Positions 1 to 6,987 of a DNA stretch of 64,000 nt are shown here, one piece after another. The first letter of the stretch is position 1, and each line of letters starts with the position of its first letter. Made by a program: the position numbers and the translations under genes. The notes under the pieces are model-generated. The model was not told where the DNA came from and made no database searches. It worked only from the letters and a program-made list of their open reading frames with translations. The DNA is from Aeromonas schubertii (lineage in GTDB: Bacteria > Pseudomonadota > Gammaproteobacteria > Enterobacterales > Aeromonadaceae): NCBI RefSeq assembly GCF_000820105.1, contig NZ_CDDB01000052.1, positions 33,890 through 97,889 of the forward strand, in the 5' to 3' direction.

Positions 1-200
1 CAGGGCGGGCGAAACCCCTTCTAGGGCAGCGCCCTCGCGTGCAGGGTGCCCGTCATAGGTCAGGAGCTTGACCGGAAAATTCTGGGAAAATTCTGGGACA
101 CCCACCGTTTTGAGCGCCGCGTGGCGAGCCCACTTGGCTGCTGTCGGGCACGGTATTGGCTCCCCCTTCAATCCGCCGAGGGGAGGAAGCAAGGTCAGGA

Positions 201-222
201 GCGCCATCAGGGATGATGGCGC
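201..222. repeat. Inverted repeat
   Basis: Perfect 8-bp arms gcgccatc (201-208) and gatggcgc (215-222) flank a 6-base loop, inside the gene-free repeat region upstream of rlmB. Confidence 0.6.
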
Positions 223-330
223 AGCCGCAGCGGGGCAGGGATGCCCCATCTGCGGCGGTCCGTCCGACCTGGTGACCGACCCGAGGGCAACCGCGTAGCG
301 GCCGGATTGGCGGGGTTGGCCTTTCTTTTG

Positions 331-364
331 GTGACTTTTCTTTGGCCACGCAAAGAAAAGTCAC
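331..364. repeat. Long perfect inverted repeat
   Basis: Perfect 14-bp arms, gtgacttttctttg at 331-344 and caaagaaaagtcac at 351-364, are separated by 6 bases. Similar palindromes recur between genes in several gammaproteobacteria, and the spurious reading frames across them are often annotated as hypothetical proteins. There is no poly-T tail, so it is not a classic terminator. Confidence 0.75.
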
Positions 365-424
365 TCGCCACAGCCCGCAGGGCGGGCGAAACCCCTATGC
401 GGCGTAGTCGCATCCCATTCATCC

Positions 425-477
425 GGTGCAATGCGTCGCGCTTATTGCACCCTACCCTGATGCGGCGCAGCCGCATC
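425..477. repeat. Two adjacent palindromes
   Basis: Arms ggtgcaat (425-432) and attgcacc (444-451) form one hairpin. Arms gatgcggc (459-466) and gccgcatc (470-477) form a second with a 3-base loop. Both are perfect and belong to the repeat mosaic upstream of rlmB. Confidence 0.6.
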
Positions 478-619
478 AAGAGCCGAGCCATAGGCCAGGA
501 GCTTGACCGAGCTCCTCCGGATGGGCGGGCGAAACCCCGCATAGCGGCAATCCCGCAGGGATTGGGATGCTTGGCATAGGCGAAGGAGTTTGGCTGAACT
601 CCCTCGCGACGGGTGTCTC

Positions 620-628
620 TGGTATGAT
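620..628 (+). promoter_or_regulatory. Possible extended -10 promoter for rlmB
   Basis: TGG followed by TATGAT (623-628) fits an extended -10 element, with no recognisable -35 box. It would give a leader of about 110 bases before the rlmB start. A small hairpin (658-663 with 670-675) lies in that leader. Confidence 0.35.
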
Positions 629-743
629 GCCCCATCATTATTTCGCGACCGGTGACGCCGCCACTTTAATGGCGGTCAGGTTGCCGGTAGGGCCATTTTC
701 CCCCGGGGCGCATTCATGCGACCCGACACCACGGATTTTGAAC

Positions 744-1493
744 ATGAGCAGTGAACTGATTTACGGCATCCACGCGGTGGCCGCCCTTCTCGAGCGCGAG
801 CCGGAGCGTTTTATCGAGGTGTGGGCCCTCAAGGGGCGTGAAGACGAGCGCCTGCTGCCCCTGCTGACCGAGCTGGAAGGGCTCGGCATCCGGGTCCAGC
901 CGGTGGGTCGCAAGGCCCTCGATGAGAAGAGCGAAGGCAATAACCACCAGGGGATCATGGCCCGGGTCAAGGAGGCGCCGCGTCTGTCCGAGCACGATCT
1001 CGCCACCCTGCTCGACGAGCTCTCTGCCACGGCCGAGGCCCCCTTCCTGCTGGTGCTGGACGGGGTGACCGATCCCCACAACCTGGGCGCCTGCCTGCGC
1101 AGTGCCGACGCCGCCGGGGTGCACGCCGTGGTGGTGCCCAAAGACAAGGCGACCGGGCTGACCCCGATCGTGCGCAAGGTAGCCTGCGGCGCCGCCGAGG
1201 TGATCCCGCTTATCCAGGTGACCAACCTGGCGCGCACCCTGCGCGAGCTGCAAGAGCGCGGCGTCTGGATCGTCGGCACCGCCGGCGAGGCGGACCACGA
1301 TCTCTATCAGGCCAAGCTCACCGGCCCCATGGCCCTGGTGATGGGCGCCGAGGGCAAGGGAATGCGCCGCCTGACCCGGGAGCACTGCGACGAGCTGGTC
1401 AGCATTCCCATGGCGGGGGCCGTCTCCAGCCTTAACGTCTCGGTGGCCACCGGCGTCTGCCTGTTCGAGGCGGTGCGTCAGCGTCGCGGCTAA
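744..1493 (+). CDS. rlmB: 23S rRNA (guanosine-2'-O-)-methyltransferase RlmB
   Basis: The 249-residue protein methylates the 2'-O of G2251 in the 23S rRNA peptidyl-transferase P loop using S-adenosylmethionine. It has an N-terminal L30e-like RNA-binding part (about 1-75) and a C-terminal SpoU/SPOUT knot. All three SpoU motifs are visible: NLGACLRS at 113-120, [10 protein letters not shown] at 201-210 and [17 protein letters not shown] at 221-237. The reading frame is open further upstream, but the ATG at 744 gives the [12 protein letters not shown] start typical of the family. In E. coli the gene follows rnr; here the upstream neighbour is a repeat region instead. The Crp-like gene begins 6 bases after its stop. 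Confidence 0.95.
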   Translation: MSSELIYGIHAVAALLEREPERFIEVWALKGREDERLLPLLTELEGLGIRVQPVGRKALDEKSEGNNHQGIMARVKEAPRLSEHDLATLLDELSATAEAPFLLVLDGVTDPHNLGACLRSADAAGVHAVVVPKDKATGLTPIVRKVACGAAEVIPLIQVTNLARTLRELQERGVWIVGTAGEADHDLYQAKLTGPMALVMGAEGKGMRRLTREHCDELVSIPMAGAVSSLNVSVATGVCLFEAVRQRRG

Positions 1494-1499
1494 TCCCCG

Positions 1500-2069
1500 A
1501 TGATCGATCGCTCCCCCTTCGATTGGCTGCGGGTCTCGGATCAACAGGAGGCCGCGCGCCTCCTCTCGTTTGCCCGTCCCCAGGTGCTCCCCGCCAAGTC
1601 CTGCCTCTGGCACGCCGGGGAGCGCCCGGATCTGTTGGTGCGGGTGGAGCAGGGCTTGCTGCGGGCTCGGGTCGAGCTGGCCGACGGGCGCGAGTACATC
1701 AAGGAGTTCTACTGGGAGGGGGATGAGTTTGTCGATTTTCACCACCTGCTCAGCGGTGAACCCGCCCGCTACAGCGTGGAGGCGCTGGAGCCCTGCCGGT
1801 TACAGCTGTTTCGGATCAGCGAGTTGCGCCGGCTGCCCCTTTGGGGCACCTGGTACCAGCATCTGCTCGAGGTGCAACTGCGCATCAAGGAGGAGAAGGA
1901 GTTGCTGCTGCTGACCGCCGGCCCAGAGGCCCGTTATCGCCACTTTCTCACCCACTATGCCCCCCTCGATGCCCGCCTGCCCGATCACCAGATCGCCGCC
2001 TACCTCGGCATCACCCCCATCAGCCTGAGCCGGATCCGCAGACGATTGAAATCCCTTAACCAAGGTTAA
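1500..2069 (+). CDS. Crp/Fnr-family transcriptional regulator
   Basis: This 189-residue protein has an N-terminal cyclic-nucleotide-binding-like beta roll (about 25-115), a dimerisation helix rich in Glu and Leu, and a C-terminal helix-turn-helix (DHQIAAYLGITPISLSRIRRRL, about 160-181). The HTH form ITPxSLSRIR is typical of Crp/Fnr regulators. There is no N-terminal cysteine cluster, so it is not an Fnr-type iron-sulfur sensor, and the residues that bind cAMP in CRP are not evident. The ligand is unknown. It starts 6 bases after rlmB and is probably co-transcribed; elaA follows about 55 bases later. Confidence 0.85.
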   Translation: MIDRSPFDWLRVSDQQEAARLLSFARPQVLPAKSCLWHAGERPDLLVRVEQGLLRARVELADGREYIKEFYWEGDEFVDFHHLLSGEPARYSVEALEPCRLQLFRISELRRLPLWGTWYQHLLEVQLRIKEEKELLLLTAGPEARYRHFLTHYAPLDARLPDHQIAAYLGITPISLSRIRRRLKSLNQG

Positions 2070-2124
2070 TGTGTCCACCGTTTGTCCCGCTTATCCTGAG
2101 ATCCCATCTGATAAGGAGTCGATG

Positions 2125-2574
2125 ATGAACTGGAACCTGAAATCCTGGAGTGAACTCTCCACCGATGAGCTGTATGACCTGCTGGTCCTGCGGACCCAAG
2201 TGTTCGTCGTCGAGCAGACCTGTCCCTTCCAGGATCTGGACGGGCTGGATCGCCAGGATGGCGTGTATCACCTGCTCGGCTGGCAGGGAGAGACGCTGGC
2301 GGCCTATGCCCGTATCATGGCGCCCGGTGTGGCCGATGAGCAGGGGGCCGTTATCGGCCGGGTGGTCACGGCGCCGGCCTGCCGGGGTGGCGGTCTGGGT
2401 CATCGGCTGATCGCCGAGGCGGTGCAGGTGTGTGAGACGCACTGGCCCGCGCACTCCATCTGGCTCGGCGCCCAGGCTCATCTCCAGGGCTTCTATGGCC
2501 GCCACGGCTTCGTGCCGGAAGGGGCCGAATATCTTGAGGATGACATTCCTCATATGGGCATGCGCAGGGGGTGA
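2125..2574 (+). CDS. elaA: GNAT-family N-acetyltransferase ElaA
   Basis: The protein of about 149 residues matches ElaA closely: the N-terminal half has LYDLLVLRTQVFVVEQTCPFQDLDGLD, the family signature around residues 15-42. The acetyl-CoA-binding loop is GRVVTAPACRGGGLGHRL, in the R/Q-x-x-G-x-G/A position. The substrate of ElaA is not firmly known. Two ATG codons lie in tandem at 2122 and 2125; the second has the better spacing (6 bases) from the AAGGAG at 2113-2118 and is chosen here. It is followed by a convergent gene 3 bases after its stop. Confidence 0.9.
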   Translation: MNWNLKSWSELSTDELYDLLVLRTQVFVVEQTCPFQDLDGLDRQDGVYHLLGWQGETLAAYARIMAPGVADEQGAVIGRVVTAPACRGGGLGHRLIAEAVQVCETHWPAHSIWLGAQAHLQGFYGRHGFVPEGAEYLEDDIPHMGMRRG

Positions 2575-2577
2575 GTG

Positions 2578-3261
2578 TCAGGGGTGGGCCGGCTCCCCCT
2601 TCGTCCCTTGGTTGGCAAACAGGGTGAGCAGCCTCTGTTGCATCTGTCGCCAACGGCCGCTTAGCATCAGCCGCTGCTGGGCCTCTTCCAGTTGCCGGGC
2701 TGCCGGCTCCAGATCCCGTCTCAGATAGAGAAAGTAGTCGAGGCGAGCGAGCCGGTGCCCCTGCTCCCCCCCTCTCTCCTCGGCCCCGGGCCAAAATTGG
2801 ATCAGCCACTGGATTCGCCCCCGCCTGAGCATCAACTCCCCCTGCTCCTGATCGTTGAGCCAGGTGATCTGCTGCGCCGGGAGTTGCCGGCGGCACCAAA
2901 GGGAGCCGCGCAGGCAGCCATATTGATCGCCCTCGGCCGGCGGCCAGCTGCCGCTGCCGATGGCATAGACCCTGACGGTGCCAATGGGGGCACCGACCGG
3001 TTTCAGCGCGGGGTGCGCACTCTCATAACCGCTTATTCTGACCAGCTCGCCATCGATCTCATCGCTGCCCTCGATCAGGCGCTCGCAACGGGCCGGCGTG
3101 CAGGGGGTGAGCGCATATTCCAGCCCTGCGGCCTCGAGCCACTCCTGATAGAAGGGGGTGAGCAGGGGTTGGTAGTGGGCGATCACCAGCAGTTGCAGGG
3201 GTCGGGCCCCGACCAGCAGCGGTAGCCAAAAGAGCGCGATCACCAGCATGCCTCTGTTCAT
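2578..3261 (-). CDS. Periplasmic substrate-binding-like protein (SBP family 3 type)
   Basis: This 227-residue protein has an N-terminal signal peptide (MNRGMLVIALFWLPLLVGA). The rest resembles the small family-3 solute-binding proteins that occur singly in Aeromonas, Vibrio and Shewanella, for example LVIAHYQPLLTPFYQEWLEAAGL near the mature N terminus and a C-terminal region rich in charged helices. It has two Cys pairs that could form disulfides in the periplasm. No permease or ATPase gene lies nearby, so a transport role is not supported. The ligand is unknown. It is convergent with elaA. Confidence 0.6.
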   Translation of the reverse strand: MNRGMLVIALFWLPLLVGARPLQLLVIAHYQPLLTPFYQEWLEAAGLEYALTPCTPARCERLIEGSDEIDGELVRISGYESAHPALKPVGAPIGTVRVYAIGSGSWPPAEGDQYGCLRGSLWCRRQLPAQQITWLNDQEQGELMLRRGRIQWLIQFWPGAEERGGEQGHRLARLDYFLYLRRDLEPAARQLEEAQQRLMLSGRWRQMQQRLLTLFANQGTKGEPAHP

Positions 3262-3318
3262 CCTCTGCCATCCTGTACCGCCCTGATGAGAGGAGTGTAG
3301 TCGCGGCCGTCGGGCCGG

Positions 3319-3657
3319 CTACTCTGCCTTCCCCCTGCTGGCCAGGGAGTCGGAGGGCTGCAGGACACACTCCAGTGCATCCCGCTTGTTGCGCTCGCTG
3401 TAGCTGATCCCCGGGGGCGTCATGGCCCGGGAGAGGCTGATGTCGATCACCTTGTCTCCCCTCTGTGCCCGGTAGGCATAAGCCGTGAAGGCGTGCACGA
3501 TCGCCATCTTGTCGTTGATATAGACCCGGCCATCGCGGGCCCATACCCGGGTATGGGGGGCGCAGAGGGCATCGAAATTCGGAATGGCGGCCATGCCCGG
3601 TGCCATGGTGAGGGCTGCGAGCATGACCAGAGGGGGGAGCCTGACGCTGTGATTCAT
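3319..3657 (-). CDS. Small secreted protein of unknown function
   Basis: This 112-residue protein begins with a clear signal peptide ending near GMAA (about residue 24). The mature part contains two Cys (in ALCAPH and LECVLQ) that could pair in the periplasm. I do not recognise a family. An AGGA ribosome site lies at suitable spacing upstream of the ATG. It is transcribed in the same direction as the substrate-binding-like gene at 2578-3261, with about 57 bases between them, so the two may share a transcript. Confidence 0.6.
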   Translation of the reverse strand: MNHSVRLPPLVMLAALTMAPGMAAIPNFDALCAPHTRVWARDGRVYINDKMAIVHAFTAYAYRAQRGDKVIDISLSRAMTPPGISYSERNKRDALECVLQPSDSLASRGKAE

Positions 3658-3788
3658 GGTGTCCTGCTGAGGAGAGAAAGGGGTGCAAACGTGTGGGCAA
3701 GCTACCCCCTGCGCTCCCTGGCAGGCAGTGAAATAAAATGAAAAGTTATGTGGCCCTGTTCGAGATCATTCTGTTTTTAATCAGTATG

Positions 3789-4259
3789 TTAGTTATTTTG
3801 TTCGCCCATTTGGAGGCCGCCGGCCGGGGAGAGGGCGGCGGGGATCGGCCAGATGCGATCGTAGGCCCAGGTGAAGAGGATGATATAGACCAGATAGAAG
3901 CCGACGAAGCCGAGATCCAGGGCCAGCGCCTGCCACCATCCCATATCGAGCCAGAGCATGACGCAGGGCAGGGAAAAGGCCATGAAGCTGGCCTCATACC
4001 CAAGGGCGTGCAGCACCCGATCCCGTGGCCGCTTGTCGGTGCGCCCGCACCAGCGCAACAGGGCCTTGTCGAACAGCAGGTTCCAGCCATAGGTCCAACC
4101 GGTGGCGACCACGGAGAAGAAGATGGCGAGGCTGCCGACGGCGGCCACCTCTTTGTCGAATACCCGGCTGATGAGGGGGGAGACGAGGGCCAGACCGATC
4201 GCCTCGTAGAGAAACAGATAACGCAGGCGATCGCCCGTGCTGCGCAGTTGGGTGCTCAT
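3789..4259 (-). CDS. PACE-family efflux transporter (AceI-like)
   Basis: This 156-residue inner-membrane protein carries two tandem bacterial transmembrane pair modules, four helices in all. It shows the PACE hallmarks: an acidic residue in helix 1 (Glu19 in LFLYEAIGLAL), WNLLFDKAL, the second-repeat RVLHALGYEASFM, and LVYIILFTWAYDRIWP. Characterised members such as AceI export chlorhexidine and other biocides or short diamines. A longer open frame exists upstream, but the ATG at 4259 follows a strong AGGAGG (8-nt spacing) and gives the family length. Confidence 0.85.
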   Translation of the reverse strand: MSTQLRSTGDRLRYLFLYEAIGLALVSPLISRVFDKEVAAVGSLAIFFSVVATGWTYGWNLLFDKALLRWCGRTDKRPRDRVLHALGYEASFMAFSLPCVMLWLDMGWWQALALDLGFVGFYLVYIILFTWAYDRIWPIPAALSPAGGLQMGEQNN

Positions 4260-4350
4260 GATACTCCTCCTGTGGGAGGGGCATTCTAGTGAGCGGATGG
4301 TTAAAAGAGAAGCGATGTTCAAAAAAGAGGCGGGGGCGAGCCCCCGCCGA

Positions 4351-4587
4351 CTATTGACCGAGCAGCCTGAGTGCCTCGGCCAGTTTTTCCACCGAACCCT
4401 GGTGATCCCCCTGCTTGTGCAGGGTCTCACCCTCGGCGCGCAGCGCCTTCACCCTGGCCAGCGCCTCCTGGCTCAGGGGTGGCTTTTGGGCCAGCAGTTC
4501 GTCGATCTTCTTCATGTCGGCCGGGCAGTGAAATGCCAGGGCCGGGGCCGCCAGCAGCAGGGCCAACAGGGTCATCCAACGCTTCAT
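4351..4587 (-). CDS. Small secreted helical protein, unknown function
   Basis: This 78-residue protein has a signal peptide (MKRWMTLLALLLAAPALA), then a short mature chain with one Cys (FHCPADMKKID) and amphipathic helices rich in Leu, Ala and Lys (RVKALRAEGETLHKQGDHQGSVEKLAEALRLL). The last part resembles a single TPR-like helical hairpin. An AAGGAG sits 8 bases before the ATG. Similar short periplasmic proteins are annotated only as hypothetical. It is transcribed with the PACE gene and the propeller gene on either side. Confidence 0.7.
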   Translation of the reverse strand: MKRWMTLLALLLAAPALAFHCPADMKKIDELLAQKPPLSQEALARVKALRAEGETLHKQGDHQGSVEKLAEALRLLGQ

Positions 4588-4647
4588 CGCTCACTCCTTG
4601 TGACAGGGCCTGGGGCCCTGCATCAAGGGTAGCGTCCCGGCGCCGGG

Positions 4648-5724
4648 TTACCTGGTCTGCAAGTCCAGTTTCAGGATTTCCACCGGCCAGCGGGTGCGGT
4701 TCTTGCCCCCCTGAAACAGTGAGACCCTGTCCATCTGGGGGACCGGCATCCAGATGACATTCTGATCGTCGATCACCGGCGCATCGACCCAGTGCAGGCG
4801 CTCATCCTGAATGACGGTCTCGATGCGCCCGTCCGGCAGGCGGCGCTTGAGTGCGCTCTGCTCCAGATCCGAGAAGTAGAAGGTGCCATCTTTCCCCATG
4901 GCCGTTCCCCCGGTGGGCGGCATGTCGAACCAGACCTCAACCTGTTTGGCCAGTGCCGCGTCGTCGAGGGCCGGGTTGTCCAGGGCCCGGGTGGGGATGC
5001 GGTACATGGGGCCATTGAGCGGGCCATAGTAGAGCCATTGCCGGTCGGGGCTGAGCTCCAGCGGATCGGCATTGACCTTGAGCAGTGAGCCATCGGGCGT
5101 GAGCACCACGTTGTTGCCGGCCCAGATGGCCTTGTCGCTGGCCCGGGTCGAGGGGCTGTCGGTCAGCACGCGCCGCGCCGCACCGCTCTCCAGGTCCAGG
5201 ACGATGAGCCCGGGCCAGCCCGCATCGGTGAGGTAGGCGTGCCTGCCCTTGATGCGCACGTCATCCACATAGCTGTGATCGCCGGCGATCTCGGGGCCGA
5301 GATAGTAGATCCGGTCGGTGTTGCCGGTGGCGATGTTGAACACCACCACCTTGGCGCCCTGCGGCAGGGGCTTGCCCCCGAAGTCGGGGGCGCCGGTGTC
5401 GACGACCCAGAGCTGATCGCCGATGCGGCGGATGGCATTGATATTGATGAAGTGCCGGGCGGCCGGTTGGCCCAGGGTCCAACTGTTCCACTGGCGATCG
5501 GGCCAGGCGTGTTCGTCGCCTGCCTGATCGATCCAGACCAGTTGGGGACCTCGGGAGCGGGTCCAGCGAGGGGCGGCGGCAAACAGAGTGTTGTCCGCCC
5601 TGGGGGCCACCGCATTCCAGTTATGGGTGTGGCTGCTGGCGGCGACCGTCAGCTCGGTGCTCTGGGCCAGAGCGGGGGTCGCCAGGGCCAGGGCGATCGC
5701 CAGGAGAGAGGGGTTGAGTTTCAT
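4648..5724 (-). CDS. Major royal jelly/Yellow-family beta-propeller protein, secreted
   Basis: The 358-residue precursor has an N-terminal signal peptide (MKLNPSLLAIALALATPALAQ) and then a propeller fold of the MRJP/Yellow family. Features include PRWTRSRGPQLVWID near residue 53, INAIRRIGDQLWVVDTG about 95-112, YLTDAGWPGLIVLDLESG about 163-180, and FYFSDLEQSALKRR late in the chain. In bacteria these are often named L-dopachrome tautomerase-related, but no such activity can be inferred. It would act in the periplasm or outside the cell. It is followed downstream by the small secreted protein gene. Confidence 0.8.
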   Translation of the reverse strand: MKLNPSLLAIALALATPALAQSTELTVAASSHTHNWNAVAPRADNTLFAAAPRWTRSRGPQLVWIDQAGDEHAWPDRQWNSWTLGQPAARHFININAIRRIGDQLWVVDTGAPDFGGKPLPQGAKVVVFNIATGNTDRIYYLGPEIAGDHSYVDDVRIKGRHAYLTDAGWPGLIVLDLESGAARRVLTDSPSTRASDKAIWAGNNVVLTPDGSLLKVNADPLELSPDRQWLYYGPLNGPMYRIPTRALDNPALDDAALAKQVEVWFDMPPTGGTAMGKDGTFYFSDLEQSALKRRLPDGRIETVIQDERLHWVDAPVIDDQNVIWMPVPQMDRVSLFQGGKNRTRWPVEILKLDLQTR

Positions 5725-5744
5725 AGGGTCAATCCTGTTGGGGA

Positions 5745-6539
5745 TCAGGCGCTCTGCCCGATCAATGGTTGCATGGCGGTGATGGCCTCAAGGGCGACCT
5801 GCTCCAGGGGTTCACCGAGGCGGCTGACCCGATAGTCGAGGCGCTCGATGAGCTCGTTACCGAAGCGCAGGGCGTCGAGAGCCACGACGCACTCTGCCCC
5901 CAGGGCCTCGATATGCTCCTCCGGCGCCAGCAGCACGGCTCTGTCTGTGCCCCCCAGCAGGCCCTTGGGCTCTTGCAGTTCGCGAATGGTGTGGATGGCG
6001 TGCAGGAACTGGGGCCGCCACAGGGGGACGACCACCCAGCGCCCCTCTGCCACCGCCTGCTCGAAGGCGGCCAGGCAGTCGGCCTCACTGCCGCTGCGAA
6101 ACTCATAGCCGGCCTCCTCCAGTTGGTATTCGGCCATGATGCGCCGGGAGAAGCGGGTGATGCCGGCCCCTTCGCCAATACCCTGGATGAGCGGTGTCAT
6201 CTGCCTGACCACGTCGGGAGCGAGCAGGTCCTGCACCGAGCCCACCCGATCGGCGGGTACATAGTCGGGCACGCCCCAGAGGGCATAGGACTCATAGTGC
6301 AGGCCCAGCTCTCGCACGGCCCGGCGCTCCCTGACCCGCTCCAGGTAGCCGCCGTGACTGTGAGGCAGCCAGGCTGAAGTGAGCAGATCCAGCTCTCCGG
6401 CGGCCAGGCGCTCGAAGTTGGCCTCGTGGGGGGCGTAGTGGGTGGTCACCTGGTGACCCTGTTGTTCCAGCACGGTACGCACCAGGGCGCCGGTCATATG
6501 GTGAAAGGAGAGATCGGTGACTCCGAGTCTGATGAGCAT
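5745..6539 (-). CDS. OpuAC-type glycine-betaine-binding-domain protein without signal peptide
   Basis: The 264-residue protein is an OpuAC/ProX-like substrate-binding domain: MLIRLGVTDLSFHHMTGALVRTVLEQQGH at the start, DLLTSAWLPHSHGGYLE (about 55-71), and WVVVPLWRPQFLHAIHTIRELQEPKGLLGG (about 168-197) match the family layout. Unlike transporter subunits it starts straight at the first strand and has no signal peptide or lipobox, and no permease or ATPase is next to it. It may therefore act in the cytoplasm as a ligand sensor. It overlaps the preceding VOC gene by 46 bases. Confidence 0.75.
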   Translation of the reverse strand: MLIRLGVTDLSFHHMTGALVRTVLEQQGHQVTTHYAPHEANFERLAAGELDLLTSAWLPHSHGGYLERVRERRAVRELGLHYESYALWGVPDYVPADRVGSVQDLLAPDVVRQMTPLIQGIGEGAGITRFSRRIMAEYQLEEAGYEFRSGSEADCLAAFEQAVAEGRWVVVPLWRPQFLHAIHTIRELQEPKGLLGGTDRAVLLAPEEHIEALGAECVVALDALRFGNELIERLDYRVSRLGEPLEQVALEAITAMQPLIGQSA

Positions 6540-6943
6540 GTTGCCTCCCGGGCGGTGAAGATGAGTTCGATGGTGACCCCGTTGTTATCCTCCAGAAAGA
6601 GTTGCCACTCCTTGAGTTCGGGGACCAGACGACGGGTGTAGGGGGTGTGGTGAGCCTCGAGCCGGGCCGTCATGGCGGCAAGGCCCTCGGCCCGCAACGA
6701 GATGTGGTCGATGGCGCCGCTCCCGCTCAGGCCAGGGCGATAGCCGAGGTAGTCGGTGAGCCCCTCCTCCTCTGTGACCGGTAGCAGGTGCAGCAGGGGG
6801 CGCCCCTGGCTATAGAGCCAGTGGCCGGGAAAGGGGAAGGGGGGGCGTGCTCCCTCCTCCAGCCCCAGACGATCCCGGTAGAAGGCCAGGGTTTGGTCGA
6901 GATCCCGGGTGCGCAGGGTGAAGTGATCGATGGCATGAATCAC
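6494..6943 (-). CDS. VOC (glyoxalase/bleomycin resistance) family protein
   Basis: The 149-residue protein has the two-module VOC fold: AIDHFTLRTRDLDQTLAFYRDRLGLEEG at the start, with the first metal-ligand position His7, and a second module from AIDHISLRAEGL to DNNGVTIELIF, ending with the Glu ligand. Such proteins bind a divalent metal and act as dioxygenases, lyases or resistance proteins; the substrate here is unknown. The start is a GTG (6941-6943) preceded by AGGAG. The last 46 bases overlap the OpuAC-like gene, so the two are likely translated from one mRNA. Confidence 0.85.
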   Translation of the reverse strand: MIHAIDHFTLRTRDLDQTLAFYRDRLGLEEGARPPFPFPGHWLYSQGRPLLHLLPVTEEEGLTDYLGYRPGLSGSGAIDHISLRAEGLAAMTARLEAHHTPYTRRLVPELKEWQLFLEDNNGVTIELIFTAREATCSSDSESPISPFTI

Positions 6944-6960
6944 GGCATTCTCTCCTGTGG

Positions 6961-6978
6961 GCCGCCCCGCAGGGCGGC
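6961..6978. repeat. Intergenic hairpin
   Basis: Perfect 7-bp arms gccgccc (6961-6967) and gggcggc (6972-6978) with loop cgca lie between the MFS stop and the VOC start. There is no T tract on either strand, so it is probably a processing or attenuation hairpin rather than an intrinsic terminator. Confidence 0.45.
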
Positions 6979-6987
6979 GAGGGTGGA

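Larger units (their letters stand above)
1..560. repeat. Mosaic of intergenic repeats and palindromes
   Basis: I see no credible gene here. An 18-base unit (starts agggcgggcg, ends aaacccct) occurs exactly at 2-19 and 379-396, and its core recurs at 523-538. A second 21-base unit at 54-74 recurs at 489-509 with one mismatch. An 11-base tandem (aaaattctggg) occupies 76-86 and 87-97. Several palindromes are interspersed. The repeated order (first unit, then second unit) suggests duplicated copies of a larger intergenic element. The origin, such as a REP-like family or transposon remnant, is not settled by the sequence alone. Confidence 0.7.

Noticed and set aside
53-364. 103-residue frame on the minus strand over the repeat region
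   Set aside because: It is made of repeats and palindromes, is rich in Pro, Arg and Gly, has no ribosome site, and resembles the spurious hypotheticals often called over such repeats.
207-638. 143-residue minus-strand frame in the gene-free region
   Set aside because: It covers the same palindromes, with no family features and no ribosome site; a chance frame in GC-rich DNA.
714-1745. 343-residue minus-strand frame over rlmB
   Set aside because: Antisense shadow of rlmB; low-complexity, His- and Gly-rich, as expected from the reverse frame of GC-rich coding DNA.
2071-2124. N-terminal extension of elaA
   Set aside because: The upstream codons (starting ATG? at 2071) have no ribosome site and no match to the family, while AAGGAG precedes the ATG pair at 2122/2125.
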